A stretch of DNA of 64,000 nucleotides from Rhizopus sp. PT2906 (Eukaryota; Mucoromycota; Mucoromycetes; Mucorales; Rhizopodaceae): assembly GCA_025529335.1 (NCBI GenBank), contig JAMYHX010000089.1:47936-111935 (forward strand). The letters are read 5' to 3'. Shown here piece by piece: positions 53,990 to 64,000 of this stretch (its first letter is position 1; each line of letters opens with the position of its first letter). The notes under the pieces are model-generated. The model ran no database searches. It was not told the DNA's origin and worked only from the letters and a program-made list of their open reading frames with translations. A program made the position numbers and the translations under genes.

Positions 53990-55427
53990 ATGCTGAAATT
54001 AATTATTGCCTCTATACAAGTATGCGATCGCATTGACCCCCCTTTTTTGATACCAATGTTAATCTAGTGAGCATAGGCCATATTACAAGTCATGGTTGTC
54101 GTCTTCTTTGGCGCATTGTTGGCCAGAATGGGATACTTTAACATGGATAAGCAAAGAGTAATTATTTTCGTTGATCAATTGATTGAAACTAACAAAATAT
54201 GCATTCCTAGTGGTTATCCAAGTTAAATATGGTCTTCTTTACCCCTTGTCTACTGTTTTCTAATATTGCGTCCATCATCTCCTTTCAGAAATTACTCGCT
54301 TTTTGGCCTATTCCTGTCTTTTACCTAATTTTTACAGTCATGAACTACACGAGTTCAAACGTCTTTTCTCGATTGGTAGGTTTATCTCCAGCTTATCGCC
54401 GCTTTGTCACTGCCTGTGTCATGTTTTCGAATTCAAACTCTGTTCCGATTGCTATTATCTCGAGCTTAGCCGTATCAGATGCCATCAAGACCTTGGCTTG
54501 GACTGACGATGACACGTCTGAATCAGTCGCTGCGAGGTAATAATAATAATAATAGTAATAATGATTCTATTTGTGTATACTAAATCCATCTTCAGAGGCA
54601 TATCCTATACTCTCTTTTTTGCCATCTTTGGAAACTTGATTCGTTGGTCATACGGTTATCAACTACTTCAAAAGCGCAATGAAGATGATACATCAACCAT
54701 TCATGAAGACGAAGAAGTTCAAGTCAATTGCAAATATCATTCTATCGGTAACATCTCTTCCTCATCATCTGCATCTGGACAATCAGGTATTATTAACCCC
54801 AACGAATCAACCCAACTGTTGGCCCAAAATAAACAAACAAGCAACACACATCCCGAGGAGGACAACATTGTGAAAATTATAGCCAAACGCATTCATGGTT
54901 TCATGTCACCTCCACTCTATGCTGCTGTTGTGGCCCTTGCTGTGGGACTTTCTCCTCTGAAACCATTCTTGTACGACAAACAATCTTTCTTGTATCCTTC
55001 GTTCACAAAAGCCATCGAGTCCTGTGGAAAGGCTGCTGTGCCTCTCATCCTGTCTTGCTTGGGCGCTCAGCTCGTCGGCATCTCACAATCTCAACAGCCT
55101 GCATCTCCAGAAATGAAAAAACCCGTCGCTCTGGCCATTGTCCTTCGCATGATTATTCCTCCATTCATTGTTGTCCCTCTTTTGGTTTTGTTTGTCAAGT
55201 ACGGTGCTCAATGGTCTAGCCTGGCAGGTGACCCAGTATTTATCACTATGATGATCGTCCTTGGCTGTACACCTACCGCTATCAACTTGGTCCAGATTAC
55301 TCAGGTGAATCACATTTTTGAAGAAGAGATGCTTCGTATGCTCTTTTGGAGTTATGGTATTGTCTGTGTGCCTGCTTGTACCTTACTCGTCTTTTTGGCA
55401 TTAAGTGTTGTAGATAAACTACTTTAG
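53990..55427 (+). CDS. Auxin-efflux-carrier-type (AEC) membrane transporter
   Basis: Ten-span transporter of the AEC/PIN-like family. A 30-nt coding exon (53990-54019) gives MLKLIIASIQ; intron 54020-54076 leads to AILQVMVVVFFGALLARMGY, then an intron (about 54155-54210) to WLSKLNMVFFTPCLLFSNIA, which has the family N-x-x-x-x-P-C/A-L-x-F motif. FVTACVMFSNSNSVPIAII is the N-N/S-x-P-L-like motif. After an intron a cytosolic loop of about 90 polar residues follows, then spans with FMSPPLYAAVVALAVGLSPL and AIESCGKAAVPLILSCLGAQ. The C-terminal half has RMIIPPFIVVPLLVLFVKYG and MIVLGCTPTAINLVQITQVN. Its substrate is unknown; yeast relatives are ER or vacuolar membrane proteins. Confidence 0.9.
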
Positions 55428-57106
55428 GCTGTATATAAAGTTACCCTCATTTTTGTTTTGTTTTTTATTTGAAACAATAATAAAGTACCACATTCATTTC
55501 GTAGATATCAAGATGTGTGTAGGACGAACCTTATCATGCATAAAGTTAAAGAATCTCACATGACTACAGTGTCCCTTTTGGCATATTTTATCCTTATTTG
55601 TTCCACTGTATGATCATTTCCTGGGATTTGATGGGCATCTATACTGCGCGACATAAACAATGGTTAAAACTATTACCGAGTATGCATTGAACTTCTATTA
55701 TGTGTGATTAGATGAAACTGATTGTCTTTTCTCCTTTCTTTGTTTTGAGTTTTACTTGGTCATTACTATTTCAATTATTGCTATGACAACAGACATGTAA
55801 GTCATAACAAGGAGATATGACCCGTTTTGTCTATGTTTAGTATCTCGATCAAGCAAATGAAGTTGTTTATATTTTGTGCTTTTCTATCGAGAACAATGAC
55901 TGTTTCATTGTACATACAGTGAAATAGGATGTACACTATTTTTAGAAATGGCTTAGTCTTGTTAGAAAGTGTCAATGATTCTATGGTCGCAAGGAAGAAC
56001 GCCAAGAATATACGCACGCGTACACAAAGAATACAAAATAGTACTTTTACCTAGTAAATCTCTTCATCTACATGTCATGAATAAAGGCCCTTGTGCTTAC
56101 TCTCTCCCTTTTTAGATGGCTTCTTGTCCGAGAATTCTTCATTCATGTGTTTATGATTTCTGCTATTAGTAATGATGAATGCGCACTTGGATTAACACCA
56201 TCAAGCTAAATTTTATGTAATGGAATGCACAATCTATTAAAATCGCTATAGATGTTATTGCTTGGCGTTGTTTCCTTGGCAGAATACAAGTGCCCAGAGT
56301 GCTTAGTTAGCTGATACAGTTACACAGACTGAACAATGACAGGCACATCACTTTATGATCTAGAGTTGGTAAACATTCTACAACATGATAAACATGAATG
56401 AGAAGTCACATACAAAAATTACATGATAAGAAGGACGGCCCAAAGAGGAACTGGGAAAGAAAGAGATTTGTACTAAAGAGCAAGGAATAAAAAACCAAAA
56501 TTGCATCAGTTACTGAAACCTCAAACAAACAGCTGTTATCTCGACGAAACCTCACAGCTCTCTTTATGACCTGTATCTGAAACAAAGATATTGGAGATGC
56601 AGAGAAGAAATTATCAACAATGGTAAAGCTGATTTAGGTGGTATCAAGAAGCAAGTGATAACATGTGCCAATTCTAAGGCTACTAAACTGATACACAAAT
56701 TCATTAAAAATGAATCAAGAGTTGCATCTTCCTCAAGCTACTGACAGTGAAAGCTCTGCTTCATCTGTGGCTCATATACTGTCTACTAACAATAAAATCG
56801 ATCTGGAAATAGTCGTTTGCATTCACTGTAATTGTGTTGGACTCTGAAACAATTTTGAAGCAATAACCTCAAAGATTTAATACTGCTGTCAGCACCATGG
56901 GTTTTACTTATATATGATGACCATTCATTTTTTTCCAAGAAGTGACCAAATGAAGTGACTCAAGCAAGCTACTAACTGGTTCAACACAGCCTGATATCGG
57001 ACTTTCATTTCATAGGGTGAGGATTACTCGAATTTACTAAAATCTATTCAACGCCGTAAATTTCGCATCATCTTTTTCTTTTTTCACAATAATTTTTGTA
57101 GCCAAA
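55428..57106. other. Gene-poor region, 1.7 kb
   Basis: The AEC gene's 3' flank then AT-rich DNA. Small open stretches occur: near 56550-56700 a frame reads SLYDLYLKQRYWRCREEIIN, and near 56710-56845 an ATG frame of 45 codons reads MNQELHLPQATDSESSASSV. They are in different frames with stops between them, so a decayed gene is possible but unproven. The last 60 bp is the leader of the next gene, with a ttttgtag acceptor just before its ATG. Confidence 0.35.
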
Positions 57107-57382
57107 ATGATGGATAGTATGCTTTCGTACAGTGGCGGCATCGTCGGCCTAGTCATCTTGATCCTTGACTTAATCGTCATCTTTGAAGTCATGAACTCAA
57201 ACCGTGCTATTTCTGGAAAATTAGGTTGGTCTCTCTTGGTCTTTTTCTTCCCTCTTGTTGGCTTAATCCTTTACTTGTAAGTGCCGTTGATTTACACTAA
57301 ACTTTGTTATTTACTAAAATATATTTGTAGCCTCTTTAGTAATCGTCAAGAACATAACGCACGCTACGAGCCGCTTATTTAA
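57107..57382 (+). CDS. Small two-span membrane protein, PLDc_N type
   Basis: 73-residue protein in two exons (57107-57276 and 57331-57382; the intron is 54 bp with GTAAGT...TTGTAG). It reads MMDSMLSYSGGIVGLVILIL, then DLIVIFEVMNSNRAISGKLG and WSLLVFFFPLVGLILYFLF, ending NRQEHNARYEPLI. Two spans around a polar loop with the W-x-x-x-x-x-x-x-P-x-x-G-x-x-x-Y pattern match the PLDc_N (phospholipase D nuclease N-terminal) domain, known as a stand-alone small protein in many organisms. The function is unclear. Confidence 0.75.
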
Positions 57383-57396
57383 CGATCGTAAACTTT

Positions 57397-57418
57397 TGTG
57401 TGTGTGTGTGTGTGTGTG
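57397..57418. repeat. (GT)11 microsatellite
   Basis: Perfect GT dinucleotide run just downstream of the PLDc_N-type gene's stop codon, within its probable 3' untranslated region. Confidence 0.95.
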
Positions 57419-58083
57419 ATAAATAATTCTTTTACCTTTGTTTTCACTATTAAACTCAGCTTTGTATCAATAAAAAATATACGTAGTTTTTAATGCATGC
57501 ATTTGCTACGCCTCAGCAGTGTGACTATTATCAGATAATGAACCATCACGTGTACTTTGTCGAGACGGTTGAAAACAGAGACCAATGCATACCATCAAAG
57601 CCAGGAACAACCTTTGCTTATTCAACAATGGCAAAAGCAGTAGGGGACTTACTCACAAAATGCTCGAGTAGCACACAAGGTTGAAGACCGTATAGCATAA
57701 AGATGACGAAATAAATAGACTTTTGCTTATTAATTACTAAAGTGTTGATTTTTTTGTTCTTGCCAAGATGGATCAACTAAGCTTGCGCAATCTCTTGTGG
57801 AATCAATTGGCATAGCTCATCTTTTCCTAGCATGTATCAACGTGCTGCTTGCAATAAAAAGCAAATAGTGACTTAATCTCGAGGAAGAAGCAGTAAAAAC
57901 AATACTATATAAAGTCATGGCATAGTTTACCTATTTTTACCTTACAGTCATGCTAATAGTATAGTTTGTAGTTTTCATTTCATCAAACCAACACTTTCTA
58001 AGCATTAAGCGATTTTGATCTCCGAATAAAGATGTGTCGCCTGTCCTTTCATTCTCTTTTTTTTTCTTTCTTTTTATCCTATT
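57419..58083. other. Intergenic region
   Basis: 665 bp. A 63-codon frame at 57493-57684 (MHAFATPQQCDYYQIMNHHV) is unrecognised and without splice or flank support. Pyrimidine-rich sequence at 58040-58080 precedes the next start codon. Confidence 0.35.
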
Positions 58084-58476
58084 ATGAAAAACACAATACA
58101 TATTCCCGCTTCACCACTAAGATACAGCGCTATTGATGAATATGAGTCTGGGATGGAAGCGTCTGCTTCGTCCATGGCCGAAGATGATGATGAAATTGTA
58201 CATAAAAAGCAGCATCTGCATAAAAAATCACAAGCACCAGTTGCAAGCGTCAGTAGTAGTACTAGTAGCGTAGATGAATCAGTAGCTACAAAGAACTCAT
58301 CCAACTCTGCAAAACCAACACATTTGAAAGATATGAAAGCATCACCACTTCGAATTATAACACCTTCAACAGCACGACTATTACAAAAGACAGATGAAGT
58401 ACCAACACCTTCTTCTGGTTACGACGGCGATACTGAAGGGCCATTGAATGACGACACAAAAAACTATTCTTATTGA
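58084..58476 (+). CDS. Small disordered protein of unknown function
   Basis: Single open frame of 130 residues, beginning MKNTIHIPASPLRYSAIDEY and ending GPLNDDTKNYSY. It is rich in Ser, Thr, Lys and Asp with two similar S-P-L-R motifs (ASPLRY and ASPLRIITPSTAR) and an acidic patch AEDDDEIV. The repeated SPLR and TPS sites could be proline-directed phosphosites (inference). A pyrimidine-rich leader precedes the ATG. No hydrophobic core or known domain is visible. Confidence 0.5.
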   Translation: MKNTIHIPASPLRYSAIDEYESGMEASASSMAEDDDEIVHKKQHLHKKSQAPVASVSSSTSSVDESVATKNSSNSAKPTHLKDMKASPLRIITPSTARLLQKTDEVPTPSSGYDGDTEGPLNDDTKNYSY

Positions 58477-58957
58477 TAATGCCCGGTAGCTATGTTACAA
58501 GCCATTCATTGATGCTAATAAATTTATTGTAAATATATATTATAATGAGTTCACTGTGCTTTAGCAATAGCAATGTGGGGTAAATTAAGCTTTGCTTCAT
58601 GATAAACAGTTACGACTTCTTTCATTGGTTTCATCGTGGGGTACTATGACGTCTCTCTTCTATTCATTATATCATAGACCATAGTAACAGTATGATGGTC
58701 AACCTTCCCTCTCCTTTCTCTCTGTGTCTATTTAGCAATTGACACTTTTTGTATTTATTCATAGATAATCATTGACATTTTTATCATACTGATATGCTTA
58801 ACCCATGTATAAGAAATTGTAGTCTAAATAGCAGGTTGCCGTGACACCAAGATTTGTCTCTATGATATGAGTATCTTCTTTATATCAAACAGATGAGTAT
58901 ACACTAATTTTATTGGGTTATTTGCTTCAAATGAATATATGTACAACAGAAGTGGGG

Positions 58958-59467
58958 TTAATCCCAATCAGGTATAAGTGAAAAGTCATAGCCAGGGTAC
59001 TTGTAATATGCATAGTATGCAATATACAGATGATAGGCACCTATAATAATAACAATAAATAATCATATTTACACAACAAGCTAAAAAACTAACCTGGAAT
59101 AAACATGATACTGCCAAGTACAATAAACGGTATACCTCTAGATAACCATTCCTATTTAAAGATGTATTGATAAACTGTATAGTTTAGCTTTGTTTATGAC
59201 TTTTACTTCTGAAGTAATCTGTCCAATCTTGATCAGAATTCCAACTGCTAGCAATCCGCCTCCAGCTAAGAAAAGTAAAATGGCAAGACCAATTGCATTC
59301 CAAGGAACTGTCACATAAAGCAGTTAGTATATGAATAATATAAACCGCATAAATGTATACATACTTGGTGGATCTTGGTTTTCAAACTGAGCAGAAGTAA
59401 AACCTGTGTCATCTTGCAACTCAACAAATCGTCTCGTTCTTGATTTTGGTTTGATGGGATTACGCAT
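58958..59467 (-). CDS. TMEM230-like two-span membrane protein
   Basis: Small vesicle/endosome membrane protein of the TMEM134/TMEM230 family. The start at 59467 gives MRNPIKPKSRTRRFVELQDD and TGFTSAQFENQDPP; after an intron VPWNAIGLAILLFLAGGGLL and AVGILIKIGQITSE; after another EWLSRGIPFIVLGSIMFIPG; and a last exon AYHLYIAYYAYYKYPGYDFS ending LIPDWD. The P-W-x-A-I-G and F-I-P-G-x-Y-H-x-x-I-A-Y-Y-A motifs match the family closely. Three introns. Human TMEM230 acts in synaptic vesicle and secretory trafficking; a similar role in fungi is inferred. Confidence 0.92.
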
Positions 59468-59859
59468 GTTGTGTAAAAATGAGATAGAACAAAGAAAAGA
59501 TATATGCTCTCTTTCTGGAAATTAAAGTCGCACCAGGTGAAACTCAATGTCACGACCTGACCTAATGCGCAGGATTTTTTGGATAGCTCTGAAATACGAT
59601 AGGGGCATATGAGGGCCGAGAACACTGCTGTAGAATACGGCTCTAAAATATAGGGGTTGAATAAACTCTGTTATTAGATTGCAGCATCAAGGGGCCAGAT
59701 TTAATTTATATATTCAGAAAAGCTTTGGTTGCTTACTAAAGGGTAATCCTGTAACAAGCATAGCACCAACAGGAAAATGTGATGTATTTACTATTTTAGA
59801 TGCAGAATAACTACACTCTTTTTCGAAATCAAAGTCGTGTGCCACGGAAAAGGAAGTCA

Positions 59860-60441
59860 GAGGTTGACAAAAATAGAAGTGAAGCGTAGTATGGCGTGGT
59901 CAAAAAAAGGATCTACTGCTGTGGTAACTGTCCCAAAAACAAGAGCAAAAATGACTACTATCCTGGGTGCAATCTCTGCATCTGGTCTGATTAAATGCAG
60001 CTTAAGACTTCCACAGGTTTCGACCAGAAAACGAAAGCGAACAAATGCTTCTGAAATTATTAGCAGAGGAACTGTCACTGGTCATTATCTTAGTTTTCTC
60101 AAGGCTACAATGGATGAGATGGATAAGTATCAGCACATGAAAGGTCATTATTTGGTCATGGATAATGCTCCTATTCTAAAGCCGAAGATATTTCTCGGTA
60201 TATTGAGTCTAGAGGATATCGATGTGCTTATCTTCCATCATACTCGCCTGAACTTAATCCTATTGAACAGTTTTGGTCCGTTCTCAAGAGTAAAGTTAAA
60301 CGCAACAGGTTCTTGGAAAGCGAGACGTTGATGACACGAATCAGCGAGGCATCAAAGTGTTTGGAATTGAGTGATTTTGAAGGATTTGTTTCTCATTCTC
60401 ATAAATATTTAGATAGCTGTCGCAACGGAGAGCCATTATGA
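59860..60441 (+). pseudogene. Broken Tc1/mariner (DDE_3) transposase, 3' half
   Basis: Relic of a DDE transposase. One frame reads VKRSMAWSKKGSTAVVTVPK and GTVTGHYLSFLKATMDEMDK, then GHYLVMDNAPIL with a catalytic Asp. A one-base shift near 60175-60185 moves the frame to RYIESRGYRCAYLPSYSPEL, then NPIEQFWSVLKSKVKRNRFL with the catalytic Glu, and on to SDFEGFVSHSHKYLDSCRNG and a TGA at 60439-60441. The N-terminal helix-turn-helix half is not recognisable upstream. No terminal inverted repeats are evident by eye. Such elements are abundant in Mucorales. Confidence 0.85.
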
Positions 60442-61368
60442 TATGACGTTCAGTTTCCTTGAACGATTTATAATAACAAGCGAAAACACAAAAAAAAAGT
60501 CGAGTATCGCAGGTGTGCAAAGAACGTTGAGGCAATCGAGCAGGAACTGAAGACGAGAGGTGTCGTCGAACATCAACGCTGGGATCAATATTATGGTATG
60601 GTGATGTCGTTAATACGTGACTCGAGGGCGCCATCCAGAGTTGAGCCAAAAAAAAAAAAAAAAAAAATAAATGTCATCAGCTTCAGATTTGAGTGTTCCA
60701 CCAGTGAGCCTGTTCCAAAATAAGAGTGTGGTGAAGAGTGCGCCCTGAAGTGTGCGTTGTATTGGTCGCACTACTATTCTTAGTGCAATCACAACTGTCA
60801 TGGCATATTGGGTTTATTGAAACAAATTGTCATTTTGGGGGAGATAAGGAAGAATGATTCCAGAGTGCACATGGGTAAATATTACAGAGTGGAGGATGAG
60901 AAGAGGGTGACAGCACGCCGTCAGAGAGATAAGAGGAAGTATACAGGATCACCATGACCCTCAAGGTTCGAAAAGCTGCATACTTGTCATAGCATACAGA
61001 GTCCATGATTGCGAACATATCAAATACCCCATTATTTTAGCAACTTCAGAAGAGCAATTGGAGATAGAGGCATACGATATCGAGTAAGTAGTATTTATTT
61101 GATGTCATTAAAAACTGGAGACCATCGTGGTTCTCCCACGGCGAGGAAGCCGCCCGTCACAAACAACCCTTTGGTCAAAACATCCATGGGCAGTTTGTGC
61201 AAATGCAATCACCAATGGAATGGTAGTCCTCGCACATTTTATAGGGTAGGAGCAACATGGAACGTTTGCGATCAAGATATTGGCATTGTGGAAGTCGTGA
61301 TTCACGGAAATAAAACAAGTGGTTAGTAATTTCTCTTCTAATTCTGCTTTTGGACGACAAGGCAAAGG
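60442..61368. other. Decayed, coding-like sequence downstream of the transposase relic
   Basis: One plus-strand frame from about 60499 reads VEYRRCAKNVEAIEQELKTR and VVEHQRWDQYYGMVMSLIRD up to a 19-20 base A run (about 60648-60667). It continues to a stop near 60720. Another frame at 61110-61320 reads KTGDHRGSPTARKPPVTNNP and CDQDIGIVEVVIHGNKTSG. These look like gene or mobile-element remains; no family is recognised and stops interrupt both strands. Confidence 0.35.
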
Positions 61369-61598
61369 AACCCAAACATGTGTCCGTATATAACGATGCA
61401 GATGTCGGTAACAGTGTTCGTTCATCTCCAGTCCACCCCAGAGGAATGGCCTTCTCAGATTACTAGACTCAGTGCTCCTTATCGCAGAACCCAAACATGT
61501 GTCCGTTTTTAAACGATGCAGATGCCGGTAACAGCGTTCGTTCATCTCCAGTCCACCCCAGAGGAATGGCCTTCTCAGGTTACTAGACTCAGTGCTCC
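61369..61598. repeat. Two-copy tandem duplication, period 119 bp
   Basis: The units 61369-61478 and 61488-61598 are about 110 bp each and nearly identical, both beginning AACCCAAACATGTGTCCGT and ending TAGACTCAGTGCTCC, separated by 9 bp. They differ by a few substitutions and one inserted T near 61509 (tatataacg against tttttaaacg). The copies therefore read in different frames on the minus strand. One minus frame includes RSTESSNLRRPFLWGGLEMN, repeated in both copies, so a once-coding origin is possible. Confidence 0.9.
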
Positions 61599-61838
61599 GC
61601 GAAATCCAACGTCCAAAAGCCAGCATGTATGTGTTTACTTACCTGGAAAAGGACACCACTTGCAAGCGAAATGAAGAAATGGAAGAACAAAACTCTCCTA
61701 TTTTTATAGGTTCGATCTCGGACTTTATTCAAAATGACGGTCAAAATTGATCCTCTTTTTTTTTTTTTTTTTATCTTCGAACCTACTTTTATATTTTATA
61801 CTTCTTTTTTTTCCGTGGCGTGAAGTTACCTCTTTACG

Positions 61839-62534
61839 ATGGTGTCGGGTGAAAAGAGAGGACAAGCACAGGCCGAATGCTCCAGCAAGAAAACTAAGAT
61901 CGACTTACCAAAAGATGTAGATTGGTGCATTTCTTCTGGAACGTCATTGTCTTTCAAGGCGTTTGTTGAAAAGTTTGAGCCATTGGATAGACGGTCGGCG
62001 GAACAGCGCTTCACAAACATCGCCACCAACTCCAAGTATTTCAAATCTGGTACTTCCAAGATCATAATGACGAATTTCAAGACCTGGACTAACTCAGCCG
62101 ATTATCTGATCTTCTGGTCAAAACGTATGCCGAAAAACAACATGAACAAGATCGTTCTTGAAATGGACGAAGTCATTGACAAGGTGGCCACACAACGTAC
62201 TGATTTGGTGAGGCAGTTTGTCATGAACAACCCCACCAATCAAGGTGCTCTCTGCCCATAGAGTGACAAGGTCGACTTGAGGATATGTTGTACCTCTGCC
62301 GACAAAACCGACGATTTGAACAACATTGAGTTTGCAAAGAACATTAACAAAGACAAGTGTCACGTCAATCACGTCAACTATCGAAAGGGTTTTGAGGGAG
62401 GCCAAAAGTTAGCGTCGATCAGCTGTATCAGAAGGGAGATCTTCGTAAAGTCTGTGTTTTTGCTGGTGCGGTTAATGGACGTTGGAGAAAGTGATTATAT
62501 CAAACCGTACCCATTTCACCATGATGGCGAATAA
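61839..62534 (+). CDS. Unknown two-exon gene, possibly repeat-associated
   Basis: Exon 1 from 61839 reads MVSGEKRGQAQAECSSKKTK, IDLPKDVDWCISSGTSLSFK and AFVEKFEPLDRRSAEQRFTN, up to VATQRTDL at 62207. A single in-frame TAG at 62259-62261 is explained as the acceptor of a 54-bp intron (62208-62261, GTGAGG...CATAG). Exon 2 then continues in the same frame as SDKVDLRICCTSADKTDDLN, FAKNINKDKCHVNHVNYRKG and IRREIFVKSVFLLVRLMDV to a TGA at 62534. The spliced product is 213 residues. Codon use has more C/G-ending codons than its flanks. No family recognised; the Lys/Asp-rich composition and the repeat neighbourhood suggest a mobile or lineage-specific gene. Confidence 0.5.
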
Positions 62535-64000
62535 TGATATAGCCATGGAGTTCTGGAAGCGTCAACAAAGCTCGCCATATATAACAGTTATGATGGCCTC
62601 CTCCATCCAGCCTGAAGTAATGGACAAATATACAAGCTGGGTACGTGGTTCTTGTTTCCCACCGTCAATGGAAAAAGAAGATGCAGGAACCATGGGAGAT
62701 TGAGATCCTTCTGCTTAACACCAGTAGATCAACAAAGCAGTGGACGAAGCTGTAAAGAAATTTCTACCATTTCAAGATGACGAAAAGGAGGGAGGGTATT
62801 CGGACATTAGAGGAATTAATCGGGATATATAGATAATGTATTGCCTGGACGATATGTGTACTTTTTGGTCAAGACATACATATAATTGGGGGAGAGTCTG
62901 TGTACGTTGTTAGAGGCTACGAAAGAGGAACTAGCCTGGTGGACCCAATAAGTAGAAATGAAAAATAGATATTCCCGATTAGGATACCCTTCAAGGATCT
63001 TGCAGAAACTGGACCCAAGAGTTTATACCGAAGCCTTGGACACAGGATAAGGAGGGTCGCATCCAGAGTAATGAGAGCTCCCAGATTTGGATAAAAGAAG
63101 AAAAAGAACATTCTGCCAGTGTTTGAGAGCTGAAGGCGATTCTATTTACATTACAATCTTGCAATGAGTTGTATTTTCAGCCAGGAAAGAACCAGGGCAG
63201 TGACTAGGATGCTGGACAATATAACTGATAAAGGCTAGACAGGGTGGCGCTAAGGGCTTGAAGATTGATCTATAGAGAATAGGACGTATGAGGTAAGGGC
63301 GAGATGATTGGCGGTAGGTACAGATGAATAGAGAAAAGGGGAATAGGTGGATAGCCTAAGGACAATAAGAATAATGTGATGATTGACGAAAGCTTCTATT
63401 AAATAAAAACAAATGAGGGTATTTATATAAAATTAGAAAAAATGTAATGTGATAAAAAAAAAAAAAAAAAGAATCAGCTTGACTTATTGAGGTGCTAGCA
63501 TTATGCATGAGTTTATAATGAATCGTGACATAAAAGTACAACTGGGAGATGAGCTACCTGAGCCCTCTCTTCAATTCCGTAAGGATATGTGTCAAATATG
63601 GAAATATAGAGCAAGAAGAGCCCATCTTTTGATAATGAAGATACAGAAGGAAACCTTTTTTTTTTCGCATTTCTAATAGACCGTCAGCACACTTAGGTGA
63701 TGATCTATTATACAAAGAATACGCTCCGTCAATGAAAAGAGTTCGATTGTATAATGCTCAAAGATGATACATGGATATGAATCTGAGAACCTGGAGGAAC
63801 GTTTGTAAATTTGTATAGCACAGACTAATATTTATTATGGCATTTCACTAATGAGAACTACCTATATGAGGTTATATAGCGACCATTACCTCAAACTACT
63901 TCATAATGATGCATATGAAGAAATCATTAAACTGTTGTTTCCTTGGATTATCAGAGACAAAGAAAAGTGCGTCAAGTGAATATATTTTATTAAGATTAAA
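62535..64000. other. Decayed sequence to window end
   Basis: No intact gene. Coding-like pieces occur in several plus-strand frames: MEFWKRQQSSPYITVMMASS (about 62548), FPIRIPFKDLAETGPKSLYR with VASRVMRAPRFG (about 62970-63090), and VQLGDELPEPSLQFRKDMCQ (about 63537-63600). Each is cut by stops. They may belong to one old element or to a gene related to the preceding one. A 17-base A run lies at about 63454-63470. Confidence 0.35.

Noticed and set aside
57493..57684. 63-codon frame starting MHAFATPQQCDYY
   Set aside because: Isolated, no homology pattern and no supporting splice or leader signals.
60610..60801. Minus-strand frame with a Phe run opposite the A tract
   Set aside because: Depends on the 19-20 base homopolymer and has no family features.
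61108..61626. 172-codon minus-strand frame spanning the tandem repeat
   Set aside because: The two repeat copies differ by an indel and read in different frames after the shared block, no splice sites or leader are seen, and it is probably a decayed remnant.

Overview
The window is nuclear DNA of a fungus, most likely an early-diverging mould of the Mucorales type. The evidence is AT-rich sequence, many 50-70 bp introns with GTAAGT-like donors and TAG/CAG acceptors, dense genes on both strands, pyrimidine-rich leaders before start codons, and proteins that read as fungal orthologues (Kap123, Pps1, Coa3, Ptc7, ankyrin-DIL protein, SUR7/PalI). The species call is inference. No rRNA, tRNA, CRISPR array or bacterial-style operon was seen.

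Layout. 0-12.8 kb: 3' part of a mitochondrial leucyl-tRNA synthetase, a TLC-domain membrane protein, a fused MogA-MoeA (gephyrin-type) molybdenum cofactor enzyme, a GNAT acetyltransferase, a Chl1/DDX11 helicase, cytochrome oxidase assembly factor Coa3 and a membrane-anchored ZZ/EF-hand protein. 12.8-16.2 kb: poor in recognisable genes; it holds a decayed coding stretch and one unknown spliced gene found only by joining exons. 16.2-22 kb: ankyrin-DIL protein and a WDTC1-like WD40 protein. 23.4-31.4 kb: U1 snRNP C, lunapark, a Ctr copper transporter, a SUR7/PalI protein, Dph1 and Cox15. 31.5-43.9 kb: Kap123/importin-4, ribosomal protein eL32, a lineage-specific protein, mitoribosomal bS6m, a secreted protein, Gar1, a Ser-rich protein, a Ptc7 phosphatase and an F-box protein. 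44-55.4 kb: a small basic protein, a Nudix hydrolase with a very long Lys/Asp/Glu tail, a TALE homeodomain protein, mitoribosomal mS26, Fes1, Pps1, LC8 dynein light chain (apparently frameshifted) and an auxin-efflux-carrier-type transporter. 55.4-64 kb: sparse, with a PLDc_N-type membrane protein, a disordered protein, a TMEM230 homologue, a broken Tc1/mariner transposase, a 119-bp-period tandem duplication, an unknown two-exon gene and decayed sequence to the end.

Neighbours are mostly unrelated in function, as usual for fungi. Mitochondrial function is frequent (LARS2, COA3, COX15, bS6m, mS26, PTC7), and COA3, COX15 and the copper transporter all bear on cytochrome c oxidase biogenesis, but they are scattered and not a cluster. 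I see no convincing undescribed multi-gene system. The best leads are the Nudix enzyme with the charged tail, the unknown spliced gene at 14.5-15.1 kb, the frame-preserving introns, and the repeat/unknown-gene block at 61.3-62.5 kb.
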